The notes under the pieces are model-generated. The model worked only from the letters and a program-made list of their open reading frames with translations. It did not search any database and was not told the origin of the DNA. From Phycisphaeraceae bacterium (lineage in GTDB: Bacteria; Planctomycetota; Phycisphaerae; Phycisphaerales; Phycisphaeraceae): 64,000 nucleotides of DNA. This document shows positions 20,801 to 29,961 of the stretch, piece by piece. The stretch's first letter is position 1. Every line of letters begins with the position of its first letter. The stretch covers positions 42,222 through 106,221 of the forward strand of contig JANQSF010000077.1 of assembly GCA_028284155.1 (NCBI GenBank), in the 5' to 3' direction. Both the position numbers and the translations under genes were made by a program.

Positions 20801-22385
20801 CGTGACGATCGGCCTGAACAAGCAGGCGGCCGCCATGTTCAACGAGCTTGAGAAGCTCGGGCGCAGCCACGACCCGCGGATCATCTTCGCCATGGCGCAA
20901 GCTCGCGCGGCCATGGGCGAAGACGAGCGTGCGATGACGTCGTACCGCCTCGTCCCGCCGTTTGCCAGTCAATATGCCCGGGCGCGCGTCCGCTTGGCGC
21001 AGCTCGAAATCGCTGCCGGCCGAACGCCGCTGGCACGCAAGGACATCAAGCGGCTCTCGGCCAATCCGCGCACCGCCGCGCGCCTCGTGCCCGAGTTGCT
21101 CAAGCTCGACGTCCGCAGGGACTTCAACGAAGACCTCCTCCGGGCCGCCAACGAAGTCATCGCCGATAACGTGGGCGTGCTCGAGCCGGTCGACCGCGTG
21201 CCTTGGCTTTGGCGTCGCGTGACACTGCTCGCTGAGGAACTGGATTGGCCGGGCGTGCTCAAGACGCTTGAGGTCATCCAGCAATACGACCCGCAGAGCG
21301 ACAAGGCGTTGGTCCTTCGCATGCTCGTCATGGGCCGGGATAAGAGCAAGCTGCCCGAAGCCCGGGCCCTGCTGTTGGCCAATTCTCGGATCAGCAAGAC
21401 GCCGATCGGGCCGGCCATCCACGTCGTCCTCGATGCCGACATCGAGACGACCGGCAGCTACGGCGGTTTCTCCGGTTACCTCATGGCCCTGTCGCGTGGC
21501 GACGTGGCCGCGGCCGAGTCGGCGATCGACACGATCCCGCCGCAGCGCACGATCTACCGCAGCGACCTCCGCGCCGTCCTCGAACGCGGCGACGCGGCCA
21601 GCAAGAACATGCAGCGCGCCGCCAAGATGCAGCTCGCCGGTGTGGTTGCGCTGGAGCTCGGCCTGCCGCAGCTCGCGCTCGAGCACGCCGACGACGCCAT
21701 CGCCGCCGTGCCCACCATGGCGCCCGCATACGGCCTGAAGGTGCAGGCCCTGATCGACAAGGCCGACCACACCGAACGCGACCGCGTCTGGAACGCGCTC
21801 GGTCGCAAGGCGCCGGCCAGTGCGCTCTACCTCTACCTGAGCATGATCAAGGACAACACCGACGGCAACTACATCGCCGCCGCCGCCAAGTGCCGCCAGT
21901 TGCTCGAGCAGGAGCCGAACAACTACTACATTCAGTATTCGCTTTCGCAGCAGTTGCAATTGGCCAAGAAGTACCAGGACGCCATCGAAGTGCTCCGCAA
22001 CGTCTCCCGCCGCGGCGGCCCGCTGAAGTTGTTGGCCGTCAACGACCTCGCGTACACCGTGGCTGAGCATAAGCCGGACGAGATGGAGACCGCGCACGCC
22101 ATGGCGCTCAAGGCATTCGAGATCGCCCCGACGAACATGCCGCTACTCGACACCATCGGTTGGATCGAGTACCTGCAAGGCAATCACGACAAGGCTTTGG
22201 AACACCTGTCCAAGGCGATCGTCGGCCTCAAGGACTTGCCCGAAGTGCACTACCACCTCGCGCTGGTCTACCAGAAGCGTGGCAACAAGCGGTGGTCGAT
22301 GTACCACATGCAACAGGCGGCCGCGAGCACGGCCGACAAACGTGAGGTTCAACTCGCCCGCGAAGCGCTTGGGAATGCGCGGTGA
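17820..22385 (+). CDS. Giant TPR lipoprotein, PrsT type (first copy)
   Basis: A 1,521-residue protein with a lipoprotein signal ending LLLTGC, then TPR units over its whole length: LAKQLAFEVIDST, YDKAKQVLDKLGANKKAG, FDDALVMLNKELEAKPDDL and, at the C-terminus, DTIGWIEYLQGNHDKALEHL. This layout matches PrsT, the TPR lipoprotein of PEP-CTERM/XrtA loci (TIGR02917), though it is much longer than the roughly 900-residue proteobacterial form. A clear AAGGAG precedes the ATG. The next gene is a paralogue of almost identical length. It is probably an outer-membrane or periplasmic scaffold for polymer export. Confidence 0.85.
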   Translation: MPNRVALAALTLLTLSLLLTGCGDKPDEKLAKAKYALKENQPDLAKQLAFEVIDSTDDLELQAEGRQVLSYAQMQLGNLLAAKTTIDELIRDQPDSVKGREAQQLWVLLRLKTLRTQTDFATNEKLQTEFVEAVAIGDEVANWHERTSEDRAVAEFVRGRVDEEQAHREGAMLRGYYASIESADKSALDLTVDDTGEEPKAPQEQADDPEVAAYRSRIDGYIADARDHFRNVIDIDPDHIEATKKYVEFAARDKQWAQIKEIAEKLAKRDTIKAGVAERVVMMMFQMPAKDYPLAERMVLAKKLQDKVDEKGQRSKDWRLSQTRILLAEKKPQEARRVIKELLTKRSNDIEGQYLLAQTFYEEKKYDKAKQVLDKLGANKKAGGSIQILLLRAVTLEQLGEDSLAKEAYRSVLRLDRRNPSALKGMARITVTTNPGPDSIQKQIDDLYESNPIDPRNILTKMRYEQSQNDKDEVRKLLKDVERIRAPTEAHIEILVAGYNYLEAYDKAESFARQLIQKRRLHKSGYLMLAEVQLRQDDEDSALQTIADIQERFPDAGSRDLLLGQLYLRTQRFDDALVMLNKELEAKPDDLNTRMLVARTYAAMARTQSALEHLDRVIDLAPNHIGAHSLAARIYQFTGQQDQVRKHLLSVPEDAISEAAHPALYMQRKIIGDDVKEAAKAGQRAIASGNTDPLLRMMLANVYLKLNQPDQAEEHLKALVERQSNNAQAYQLLARFFLQQNSERDGIAYFKEIQRNNETLSRLAQAMLHSGLKEYDDAREALDRIYEPLVADKDNLALGVADALAKIYLAEAANYEAEDNTQLADRMRQMAKDVYQPLVEANHYTHEAKFRRIDIDKSKDQPEVRLKKLRDLAATLKPEDEALRRQAMLAMVAMDKHDDAMALLDQWIDERPNDITARRWKGELLIEKGRAADAVPVFEDAVRAKPKSKQMRQRLALAYIASFQYPAAEDVYLEMRTLDPSAQIEALSELGRMYVTIGLNKQAAAMFNELEKLGRSHDPRIIFAMAQARAAMGEDERAMTSYRLVPPFASQYARARVRLAQLEIAAGRTPLARKDIKRLSANPRTAARLVPELLKLDVRRDFNEDLLRAANEVIADNVGVLEPVDRVPWLWRRVTLLAEELDWPGVLKTLEVIQQYDPQSDKALVLRMLVMGRDKSKLPEARALLLANSRISKTPIGPAIHVVLDADIETTGSYGGFSGYLMALSRGDVAAAESAIDTIPPQRTIYRSDLRAVLERGDAASKNMQRAAKMQLAGVVALELGLPQLALEHADDAIAAVPTMAPAYGLKVQALIDKADHTERDRVWNALGRKAPASALYLYLSMIKDNTDGNYIAAAAKCRQLLEQEPNNYYIQYSLSQQLQLAKKYQDAIEVLRNVSRRGGPLKLLAVNDLAYTVAEHKPDEMETAHAMALKAFEIAPTNMPLLDTIGWIEYLQGNHDKALEHLSKAIVGLKDLPEVHYHLALVYQKRGNKRWSMYHMQQAAASTADKREVQLAREALGNAR

Positions 22386-25300
22386 CGCGAACGTGTCGTA
22401 TCAACGTTTTCAATCCCACCACGGCCGGTCTTGACCGGCCGTGGTTTGGTTTATGCGCCGCGCTGATGTTGCTGACAGTCGTCGCGCTCACCGCTTGCGA
22501 CGGCGACAACGCCGCGCTCAACGACCATCGCCAGAAGGTCAACGCAGCGCTGGAAGCCGGCGACGCCGAAGCCGCGATCGACTTGGCCGAACGCGCGTTG
22601 AAGAACCACCCGGACGACGCGCAGTTACGGTTGCTGCTCGGTCGGGCTCAGCTCCGCATGGGGCAGATGACCGAGAGCCGCGCCGCGATCGACCGGGCCA
22701 TCACATTGCAGCCCGACGAGCCCGAGCCCCGCCGCGTCCTCGCCGCCTGGCTCTTCATGGATATGGGTCGCACGCTGCGGCAGACCGACTTTCTGGACAA
22801 CGACACGCTCGGCGAACGCTTCCAGGCAACGGCCAAGGAATGCAAAACACTGGCCGACTGGTTTGAGAAGCAGGGCGATGACGAGGCGGAGGCCCACTAC
22901 CTCCGCGGCAGATTGGCCGAGGCGCAGACGACGCGCGTGCGGCGTGTCATCAAGGCCCACCTCGCCCGCGCCGCGGCCGAGGCCGCTCGCGTCGGCGACG
23001 CCGGTGCGCCGGAGAAGACCGAACTCATCGCGGGCTTAAGCGACGAATCGGAATCACACCGCCACGCCGCGCTCGACGCCTACCGCGCGTCGCTCGCCAA
23101 GGACCCCCGCCGGTTCGACGCCGCCAAACGCTACGCCGACCTGTGCGTCATGTCCGACGACGAGGCGGACCTTTGGTCGCTCGCTGAGCAACTGAGCAAG
23201 CAAGCCGACCTGTCCGCGACGGCCGTCGAGTCGGTGGTGCTGCAACTGCTCGCCATCAATTCCGAGCGCCGCCCGCGCGAGGAACGCTTGAAGCTCGGCT
23301 TCGCGCTCAACAAGCGCGTCGCCGACGAAGAGAAGGCATCGCGCGCCTGGCTACTCACCGGCGCTCGACTAGCCATGGCGTCCGACGACCCCGCACCGGC
23401 CGAGCCGTTGCTCGACCGTGCCAACAAGGTCGAACGAGGCAACACGACCGTCCGTTTCCTGCGGGCACGGCTCTACTTTCAATTGGGCAAGCATGTTGAG
23501 GCCAAGGCCATCCTCAACAAGATGGCGACCGACAAGCGGACTAAAGCCCTGCCACGCGTTCACTACCTGCTCGCATTGACGCACGAACGGCTCGGCGACA
23601 AAACGCTGGCGATTCAGTCGCTGCTTCGCGTTATGGAACTCGACCCCTTTGACGCCGCGGCGCGCGACGCACTGGTTCCGCTGCGGGTTGAGCGGCGTGG
23701 GGTTCCGCAGCTCGCGAACGATATCCGGGAACGATATCAAGAGGCGCCGGCCGACCCGGCCAACATTGCTCTCATGCTGCGTTTGGAAATGTCCTCATTC
23801 CGTCATGATGCTGCGCGTCAAGTGCTAGAACGCGCCGAATTGTTGACCAAGCTCACACCCAAACACCTCCGCACGCTGGCCGACGGCTTCACACGACTCG
23901 GCGAACTGGACAAGGCCGAAACTTATGCAAGGCAATTGATCGAGGAGCAACCCGATGGGTCGGACGGGTTGCAACATCGCCTACGGCTGGCGGACATTCT
24001 CTTGCGCAAACGCGATGACACCGCCGTTATCGCGTTGGTCGACGACATCCGCCAGCGGTTTCCCGGCAGCCCATCGGCCGACCTGACGCTCGGGCGACTC
24101 TACCTCGAAGCCGACCGATACGACAAAGCAATCAACCATCTCGAAAAGGCTGTGCAACTCGACCCGGCTGACGTGCAGCCTCGCTTCCTTTTGGCTCGTG
24201 CGCTGGAACGCTTGTCGCTAATAGATTCGTCGATGGACCAAGTGCAACGCATCCTTCAGGATGACCCGCGCCACGTTCGGGCACTCGCACTCGCGTCACG
24301 TCTTTACGAACGGCGTGGCGATCAAGAATCGGCTTCCGACACACTCGCGCGTATTGACGTCAAGAGACTCGACGAAGCGCACGACGCCCCATTGTTGGCT
24401 CGACTCAAGCTCCGACTCGGTCGAATGGATGAAGCCGCGAGGATCTGCATGCGTGGGATCGCGGCGGGCAACAAGGACCCCGTGCTCCCGCGAATCCTTT
24501 CGGACGTTTACGAGCGGAGCGGCCAACCCCAGGCGGCCGATGACATTCTCAACCAGGTTCAATTCGAGTTCCCCGACGCACCGGCGTCATACTTCGATAT
24601 CGCCACGCTCTACCAACGTCGCGGTGACGTTGAAGCCGGCCTGGTCCTCCTGCGCAAACTCGAACACGACAACCGCGCGTTGGCGCGCATCGCACAGGCC
24701 GCGTTGTTGGCCGATACCAATCAACATGACAAGGCGCTCGAGTTGCTTGGCCCGGTTCTCGAGCAGTTGATGAAGGACCGCAAGCGTTTGATGTGGTCCG
24801 TCGCTCGCGAAATGGCGAGGCTTCACCTGCTTCGGCTCGACTACACCGCCGCACAGGCCGTGTATGACCGCCTGATCGAGTCCGGCTTGTTCGTTCATCG
24901 TGCCAGACTTGCCAAGCTTGAGGTCGCTTGGCCGAAGTTGGACGATGTCGACCGCCTTGCCCAACTCGACGGCCTGGCTGAGGCATTGCAGCCTGACGAC
25001 CTGTCGCTTCGCGAGCGCCTGATCGACCGCTACGTCGCATTACGCAAGTTCGACCGTGCGCTGCAACTGATCGACGCTTGGGTTGAACAGCAGCCCAACC
25101 GCAGCGATCTTCGCCGCCGCAGGGCCGAGTTGTGGATCGAGACCGGTCGCGTGCAGGATGCCGTCCGTGAACTTGGCCTGGCGGCGGCGCTCTCTCCCAA
25201 CGACCCCGAACTGCGCATCGCACTGGCACGGGCACACGTCCGCGCCGGCGACTTCCCCGCGGCCGAGCAGACGCTGCGCGACATGGCTCAGATTGACGCG

Positions 25301-26926
25301 GGTGCACTGATCCTGTCGCACTATGAGCGGGCGGAGTTCATGTTCCGTATCGGCCTTCATGCTCAGTCAATCGCTGCGCTCGACGCGTTAGCCAAGGCCG
25401 GCCGCCCCGACGACCCGCGCGTGCACTACCTGCGCGGCCGAGCGTTGATCGCCATGCGCAACGACAACGACGCGCGCGAAGCGCTCAGCAAGGTCCCGCA
25501 ACACGCCCCGCAATACGTGGCCGCTCAGTTGTTGCTCGTCCGCGTCGAGCAGCGTTTGGGCCAGACTAAACCTGCCAGCCAACGAGTCGAGGCGTTGGCG
25601 TCCGATCCGCGAACGGCACAACTCGCCGCGACCCAATTGTTTGAGTTGGCTGCACAGTCGGCCGACGACGAGCAATTGCTGGCTTGGAGCGACAAGGCAT
25701 TGGCCATCGACCGCCTGCCGATCGCCATGAAGCGCGACTGGCTCACGGTCCGCGTCGGCGTCGCGGCACGGCGGGCCGACTGGCAGGCCGTTGCTCAGGC
25801 GCTGGATACGCTCGCGCAACTCGATCCGGCGTCTCACTCCATTGCCGCAGGGCGAATCCTCGTCCGCCTCGTGACAGGCAACGCAGAAGAAGCAAAGCAA
25901 CTGTTTGACACCGATTCGCCGCTGGCCAAAGGCGAACTCGGCGCAGCCGTCGCGCTATCTCTCGGCCTGCCGCCAACCGCCGACCTGCCGTCGAACGGCG
26001 TCGCACCACTCTTTGCCCACCTCGCCGCTAACGACCTGTCGGCTGCGCGCGAGGCGCTCAAACGCCTGCCCGAAAGCCGCTGGTTGTTCCGGCAGGACCT
26101 GACAGCAATGCTTGAAGGAATCGCGTTGTTGTCGGATGAGCAGGTCGACGCGGCGCGGAAGACCCTGGCCATCATGCTCGCGATCGAACTCGGCCTGCCC
26201 GAAATCGCCGTCGCACTGTGCGACCCATTGATCGAGCAACACCCCGCGTACGTGCCGGCGCACGCCCTGCGTGCCCGTGCTTTGCAGGACATGAACCAGC
26301 CGATCGACGAACCGCCGGCCGACGATGCTCCGTGGGCCGAGTCCGCATTCGGCCAATACCTGCGCGCCGTCGCATTGGCCCGTGCCGACGAGTTTGAGCA
26401 AGCCGCCACGCTGCTCGAGTCGCTCCGCCAACAGGAGCCGCGACACCAGCACGTGCGGTACGTGCTTGCGCAGGTGCTTTACCGCCAAGGCGATTATGAC
26501 GGGTCGCTGAAGATCTTCGAGACGCTTGCGCTGACGCGCGGCCGATACCAATTCTCCGCACTCAACGACCTGGCATACCTGTTGGCCGAGCGTTTCCCGG
26601 CCGAGCGGCAGAAGGCGTACAAGTTGGCCAAGCGGCTCGAACCAGCCGCGGCGGTGAGTCCCGCATTGTCCGATACGATCGGCTGGATCGAGCACCTGCA
26701 AGATCGAAACGACGCCGCACTTCGACACCTTACCCGCGCTGCGCTCGCAGCCGGTGACCTGCCGGCTGTGCAGTACCACCTTGGCGTTGTCTATCACAAG
26801 CTCGGCCAGTCGACGTGGGCCCGCTACTACCTTCAGGCCGCGGCGACTCAGACGACCGATCGCGAGGAAGTCGCGCTCGCAAAGCAGATGCTCGAAACGA
26901 TCGACGATGCGAAGCCGGACGAGTGA
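22382..26926 (+). CDS. Giant TPR lipoprotein, PrsT type (second, tandem copy)
   Basis: A 1,514-residue paralogue of the preceding protein. Shared landmarks include LRQTDF near residue 140 (LRTQTDF in copy one) and the C-terminal block DTIGWIEHLQDRNDAALRHL. It starts with GTG overlapping the previous TGA by four bases. The signal region is unusual: a palindromic repeat (22418-22445) encodes part of it before the hydrophobic stretch and lipobox VVALTAC. The next in-frame ATG (22466) would leave too short a signal, so the GTG start is kept. The two copies are divergent, implying an old duplication. The role is presumably complementary to copy one. Confidence 0.82.
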   Translation: MTRTCRINVFNPTTAGLDRPWFGLCAALMLLTVVALTACDGDNAALNDHRQKVNAALEAGDAEAAIDLAERALKNHPDDAQLRLLLGRAQLRMGQMTESRAAIDRAITLQPDEPEPRRVLAAWLFMDMGRTLRQTDFLDNDTLGERFQATAKECKTLADWFEKQGDDEAEAHYLRGRLAEAQTTRVRRVIKAHLARAAAEAARVGDAGAPEKTELIAGLSDESESHRHAALDAYRASLAKDPRRFDAAKRYADLCVMSDDEADLWSLAEQLSKQADLSATAVESVVLQLLAINSERRPREERLKLGFALNKRVADEEKASRAWLLTGARLAMASDDPAPAEPLLDRANKVERGNTTVRFLRARLYFQLGKHVEAKAILNKMATDKRTKALPRVHYLLALTHERLGDKTLAIQSLLRVMELDPFDAAARDALVPLRVERRGVPQLANDIRERYQEAPADPANIALMLRLEMSSFRHDAARQVLERAELLTKLTPKHLRTLADGFTRLGELDKAETYARQLIEEQPDGSDGLQHRLRLADILLRKRDDTAVIALVDDIRQRFPGSPSADLTLGRLYLEADRYDKAINHLEKAVQLDPADVQPRFLLARALERLSLIDSSMDQVQRILQDDPRHVRALALASRLYERRGDQESASDTLARIDVKRLDEAHDAPLLARLKLRLGRMDEAARICMRGIAAGNKDPVLPRILSDVYERSGQPQAADDILNQVQFEFPDAPASYFDIATLYQRRGDVEAGLVLLRKLEHDNRALARIAQAALLADTNQHDKALELLGPVLEQLMKDRKRLMWSVAREMARLHLLRLDYTAAQAVYDRLIESGLFVHRARLAKLEVAWPKLDDVDRLAQLDGLAEALQPDDLSLRERLIDRYVALRKFDRALQLIDAWVEQQPNRSDLRRRRAELWIETGRVQDAVRELGLAAALSPNDPELRIALARAHVRAGDFPAAEQTLRDMAQIDAGALILSHYERAEFMFRIGLHAQSIAALDALAKAGRPDDPRVHYLRGRALIAMRNDNDAREALSKVPQHAPQYVAAQLLLVRVEQRLGQTKPASQRVEALASDPRTAQLAATQLFELAAQSADDEQLLAWSDKALAIDRLPIAMKRDWLTVRVGVAARRADWQAVAQALDTLAQLDPASHSIAAGRILVRLVTGNAEEAKQLFDTDSPLAKGELGAAVALSLGLPPTADLPSNGVAPLFAHLAANDLSAAREALKRLPESRWLFRQDLTAMLEGIALLSDEQVDAARKTLAIMLAIELGLPEIAVALCDPLIEQHPAYVPAHALRARALQDMNQPIDEPPADDAPWAESAFGQYLRAVALARADEFEQAATLLESLRQQEPRHQHVRYVLAQVLYRQGDYDGSLKIFETLALTRGRYQFSALNDLAYLLAERFPAERQKAYKLAKRLEPAAAVSPALSDTIGWIEHLQDRNDAALRHLTRAALAAGDLPAVQYHLGVVYHKLGQSTWARYYLQAAATQTTDREEVALAKQMLETIDDAKPDE
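22418..22445 (+). repeat. Palindromic repeat inside the lipoprotein signal-peptide coding region
   Basis: Thirteen-base perfect arms (22418-22430, 22433-22445) with a TT loop and core CACGGCCGG. It lies 36 bases into the second TPR lipoprotein gene, so the mRNA would fold just after the coupled start codon. Confidence 0.7.
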
Positions 26927-26962
26927 CGCGTGGAGTACCTGCGGATCACGTACACTGCGCGC

Positions 26963-27946
26963 ATGTCTAAGTACGCCGCAACGATCGACGACATCCGCAC
27001 GGCCGCCGAACGCATCACCCCTTACGCCCACCGCACGCGGATCGCGACGTGCGCGACGCTCGACGCGCTGGCGTCCGCTGCCGGCGCCGCGCAAGGCGAC
27101 GCCGGTCACACCCGCAAGCTCTTTTTCAAGTGCGAGCACGAGCAGAAAGTGGGCGCGTTCAAGTTCCGCGGCGCGTGCAACGCCGTGATGAAACTGACCG
27201 ATGACGAGGCGGCCAACGGCGTCGTCACACATAGTTCCGGCAACCACGCGCAGGCGTTGGCTCTGGCTGCGCGGCTGCGGGGGATCGACGCGCACATCGT
27301 CATGCCCAACAACGCCTCGGCCGTGAAACGACGCGCTGTGGAGGGCTACGGCGCACGCGTTGTCCTCTGTGAGCCGAACACCGCCGCGCGCGAGGGCACA
27401 GCCGAGCGGGTCCGTGCCGAAACCGGCGCGACGCTCGTGCACCCGTACGACGACCCGAACATCATCGCCGGTCAGGGCACGGCCGCGCTCGAACTGCTCC
27501 AGCAGGTCGAACACCTCGACGCCATCGTCGCCCCGGTCGGCGGCGGCGGCCTGATCAGGGGCACGGCGATTACGTGCCAGGCGCTCGCCCCGCACGTCCG
27601 CGTCTTCGCCGCCGAACCCGCCTGCGCCGACGACGCCGCAAGGTCCAAAGCGACCGGCGAGCGTCAAAAGCAAGAGCCGCCCGACACCGTAGCCGACGGG
27701 TTGCTGACGAGTTTGGGCGACCACACCTGGCCCGTCGTCCGCGACCTGGTCGAGGCGGTCATCACCGTCGAAGAAGACGCGATCATCGAAGCGATGCGTC
27801 TCGCCTGGCAACGCGCAAAGTTGCTGATCGAACCGAGCGCGGCCGTGGCGGTTGCGGCGGTGTTGGGTGATGCGTTTAAAGCGATCGACCGCGTCGGCGT
27901 GATCTTGAGCGGTGGGAATGTGGATATCGACAAGTTGCCGTGGTGA
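26963..27946 (+). CDS. Serine racemase / threonine-serine dehydratase
   Basis: A 327-residue fold-type II PLP enzyme. Lys67 in GAFKFRGA should bind PLP; SSGNHAQALALAA binds the substrate carboxylate; PVGGGGLIRG binds the phosphate. AAEPACADDAARSKATGE closely matches the metal-binding segment of serine racemases (Glu, Ala and Asp spaced as in the mammalian enzyme), which favours serine racemase over biosynthetic IlvA. The ATG at 26963 gives the family's usual MxxYAATIDDI start; an in-frame GTG at 26930 is possible. It follows the TPR operon after 36 bases and may be its last gene, though a link to export is not evident. Confidence 0.88.
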   Translation: MSKYAATIDDIRTAAERITPYAHRTRIATCATLDALASAAGAAQGDAGHTRKLFFKCEHEQKVGAFKFRGACNAVMKLTDDEAANGVVTHSSGNHAQALALAARLRGIDAHIVMPNNASAVKRRAVEGYGARVVLCEPNTAAREGTAERVRAETGATLVHPYDDPNIIAGQGTAALELLQQVEHLDAIVAPVGGGGLIRGTAITCQALAPHVRVFAAEPACADDAARSKATGERQKQEPPDTVADGLLTSLGDHTWPVVRDLVEAVITVEEDAIIEAMRLAWQRAKLLIEPSAAVAVAAVLGDAFKAIDRVGVILSGGNVDIDKLPW

Positions 27947-28399
27947 GCGACGATCTGTTCGGCAGCACGGATGCAGCGCAGCCGCGACGCGGCGAACAAT
28001 GCCCGCGTGTGTTGGCCGCGACCGCCCCCGGGGGAGGGTGCTCACTCGAATTGCGCGTAAACATCGACGAGGAATCGTCTTAATGGAAGATAGCCTGGTG
28101 GCCGTCCGGACGACCGCCCTCCATTCGTGGCGACACAGCGGGGTGTCGCGCGTCCGGGCGGTCGATGCATCCACCGGACCGGCCACCCGCTTCGGCCGCC
28201 GTTCGGCCGGTTCGGTCACACGCAAGAGCGGGCGAGTTCGAATTCGCACACAGGTCGTCATGCAAGGGCCGGACGCGCCCGCACCTTGCGCACACTTGCG
28301 GCGCAGTTCGGCGACATGCTGTGTTGCGTCATAATGTTGCGCGCGAATAACTTTGTGCGATAGACACGATGGCGTGTGCGCACGGCCGCGGCCGTCACG
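27947..28399. other. Convergent intergenic region, no gene recognised
   Basis: 453 bases between two converging genes. It contains small GC palindromes (CCCCCGGGGG near 28025; GCGACAC/GTGTCGC near 28130-28150) and no convincing coding frame, RNA or terminator. Short frames on both strands have no recognisable protein features. It may be the remains of a lost gene. Confidence 0.4.
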
Positions 28400-29944
28400 T
28401 CAGTCTCTCGGCAGGTCAAATACCAGCAACAAGCGTTTCCGTCCCGTCGTGTCTCCGGCGATCGAACCAGTGACGAACAGGCGACGCCTATCCCGTGACA
28501 ACGCAGTGTCATAGACATGCTGGAACAAGGAAACGTCCATGTCAACAAACCACCGCCCCTTGGCCGAGTCATAGCCAAGTATGCGGTCCCGAGGCTCGTC
28601 AGTTCCGCTGGGTAATTGCAGAGAGCACTTTGCGAACCAGCGTTGTCCCGTATTGCCCAGATCCAGCACGCTGATGTTCATCGACTGCATACCCTTCGGC
28701 AGATCAATGAGCCGTTTGAACCATTCGTCTGACGTACTCGCAAACTCAACTGCCAAGGCGGGTCCGAAGTTTGGGTCGAACCGACGGCCCTGTTGGAAGA
28801 ATCGATCATCAAACCGGATGAGTTGACTGTGTGCGGCATTCCAGGAAAACACATGCAAGCGCTCATGTTGAGGCTTCAGGTCCCAGTAATAACCGAACGG
28901 CCAATCGTCCGGATTCGTGACATCGCTTGGCTCTCGGATGATCGTGACGTGATCGGCCCGCGAGTCTTCGCCGGTCTTGACGTCCCACGCCCAGACGTCA
29001 AACGGATCGGCCGCGACGTAGACCGATCGGCTGTCGGGGCTGAAAGCGATCGAGCCGATCACGCCGCGCTCCCCGAAATCCGCTTCGAGTTGCAATCCGC
29101 CGTCGGCCACACTCCAAACGAACATCGTGAGACCGTGCTCGGCTGCGAGCCATCGGCCGTCGGGCGATTGGATGGGTTGCGAATACAACTCCGTACCAGG
29201 CCACGGTGAAACAGGGCCAACGAACTCTTCAGACTCTTGCTCAAACACGCGCACGACGCACTGGTCTATTGGGTCGTATTCGACCAGTTGTCGTACGACC
29301 GTGCGTGTGAAACGGTTTAGTATGCCCCGATCCTTGAGGAATAACCGTAGCGATGTCGACGGCCACTCGTACCGCTGACTCATTTCAAGCCGTCGCGGTG
29401 GGTCGATGACGTAGACGATGCATGTCGTGCAGAAGACGCCGACGGCGAGCGTGCCGAGCAAGGCAAAGCGCAACCGAGCCGGTCGTCCGACCGCCTTTGC
29501 GCGGCGTTTGCTCAGGTCTGCGCCACACTCGGGGCAGTGTGCTTCGGCGGCGCCGGTCAGCCGGTAGTTGCACTTTCGGCAGTAGGGCACGCCGACCGCG
29601 CGGGCCAATCGTCGGCGCCGCAAAATGCGCCACATGACTACACCCAGAAAAATGATCGCCACACCGACCATCATCTCGGGCCAGATGTAGACGAGCACCT
29701 CCCAGGCGTTGACGGTCTCGTAGCCGTAGGTACCGAACAGGCGCGAGCCGTCTTCGTTGGCGACGATGCCGGACAAGGCCGCTTCGTTGGGCAGTTCGTG
29801 GACGATCGTCGGTTGGAGCAGCGGCAGCGGATCATCGTCAGGCGTTGCCTCGCCGCGCGCGGGGAAGGCCGCGAACCCGATCGCAAGGCAACCTAAGGCC
29901 ACGGCCTGCCGCGTTGCCCCAAGTGTTTGCCATCGCCTGAACAC
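28400..29944 (-). CDS. Zinc-ribbon membrane protein with beta-propeller-like C-terminus
   Basis: A 514-residue protein of unknown function. A signal-like N-terminus is followed by a transmembrane helix (about 85-107) and a zinc ribbon CRKC-x11-CPEC (Cys122, 125, 137, 140). A second helix follows (about 158-178, LLGTLAVGVFCTTCIVYVI). The large C-terminal part has WD40/YVTN-like pieces such as SPDGRWLAAEHGLTMFVWSV and AFSPDSRSVYVAADPFDVW. Zinc-ribbon-between-helices proteins of this kind are common in Planctomycetota. It stands alone, divergent from thiC; the putative thiC promoter overlaps its 5' end. Confidence 0.7.
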   Translation of the reverse strand: MFRRWQTLGATRQAVALGCLAIGFAAFPARGEATPDDDPLPLLQPTIVHELPNEAALSGIVANEDGSRLFGTYGYETVNAWEVLVYIWPEMMVGVAIIFLGVVMWRILRRRRLARAVGVPYCRKCNYRLTGAAEAHCPECGADLSKRRAKAVGRPARLRFALLGTLAVGVFCTTCIVYVIDPPRRLEMSQRYEWPSTSLRLFLKDRGILNRFTRTVVRQLVEYDPIDQCVVRVFEQESEEFVGPVSPWPGTELYSQPIQSPDGRWLAAEHGLTMFVWSVADGGLQLEADFGERGVIGSIAFSPDSRSVYVAADPFDVWAWDVKTGEDSRADHVTIIREPSDVTNPDDWPFGYYWDLKPQHERLHVFSWNAAHSQLIRFDDRFFQQGRRFDPNFGPALAVEFASTSDEWFKRLIDLPKGMQSMNISVLDLGNTGQRWFAKCSLQLPSGTDEPRDRILGYDSAKGRWFVDMDVSLFQHVYDTALSRDRRRLFVTGSIAGDTTGRKRLLLVFDLPRD

Positions 29945-29955
29945 GCCCTTATCCT
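29927..29955 (+). promoter_or_regulatory. Sigma70 promoter of the thiC transcript
   Basis: TTGCCA-N17-TATCCT (5/6 and 4/6 matches). The predicted start of transcription, about seven bases after the -10 box, coincides with the first base of riboswitch stem P1 at 29962, which strongly supports the call. Confidence 0.6.
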
Positions 29956-29961
29956 ACCGGA

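Noticed and set aside
25955..28261. 768-codon minus-strand frame across the end of the second TPR lipoprotein and the racemase gene
   Set aside because: It lies antisense to two well-supported genes and has no recognisable motif.
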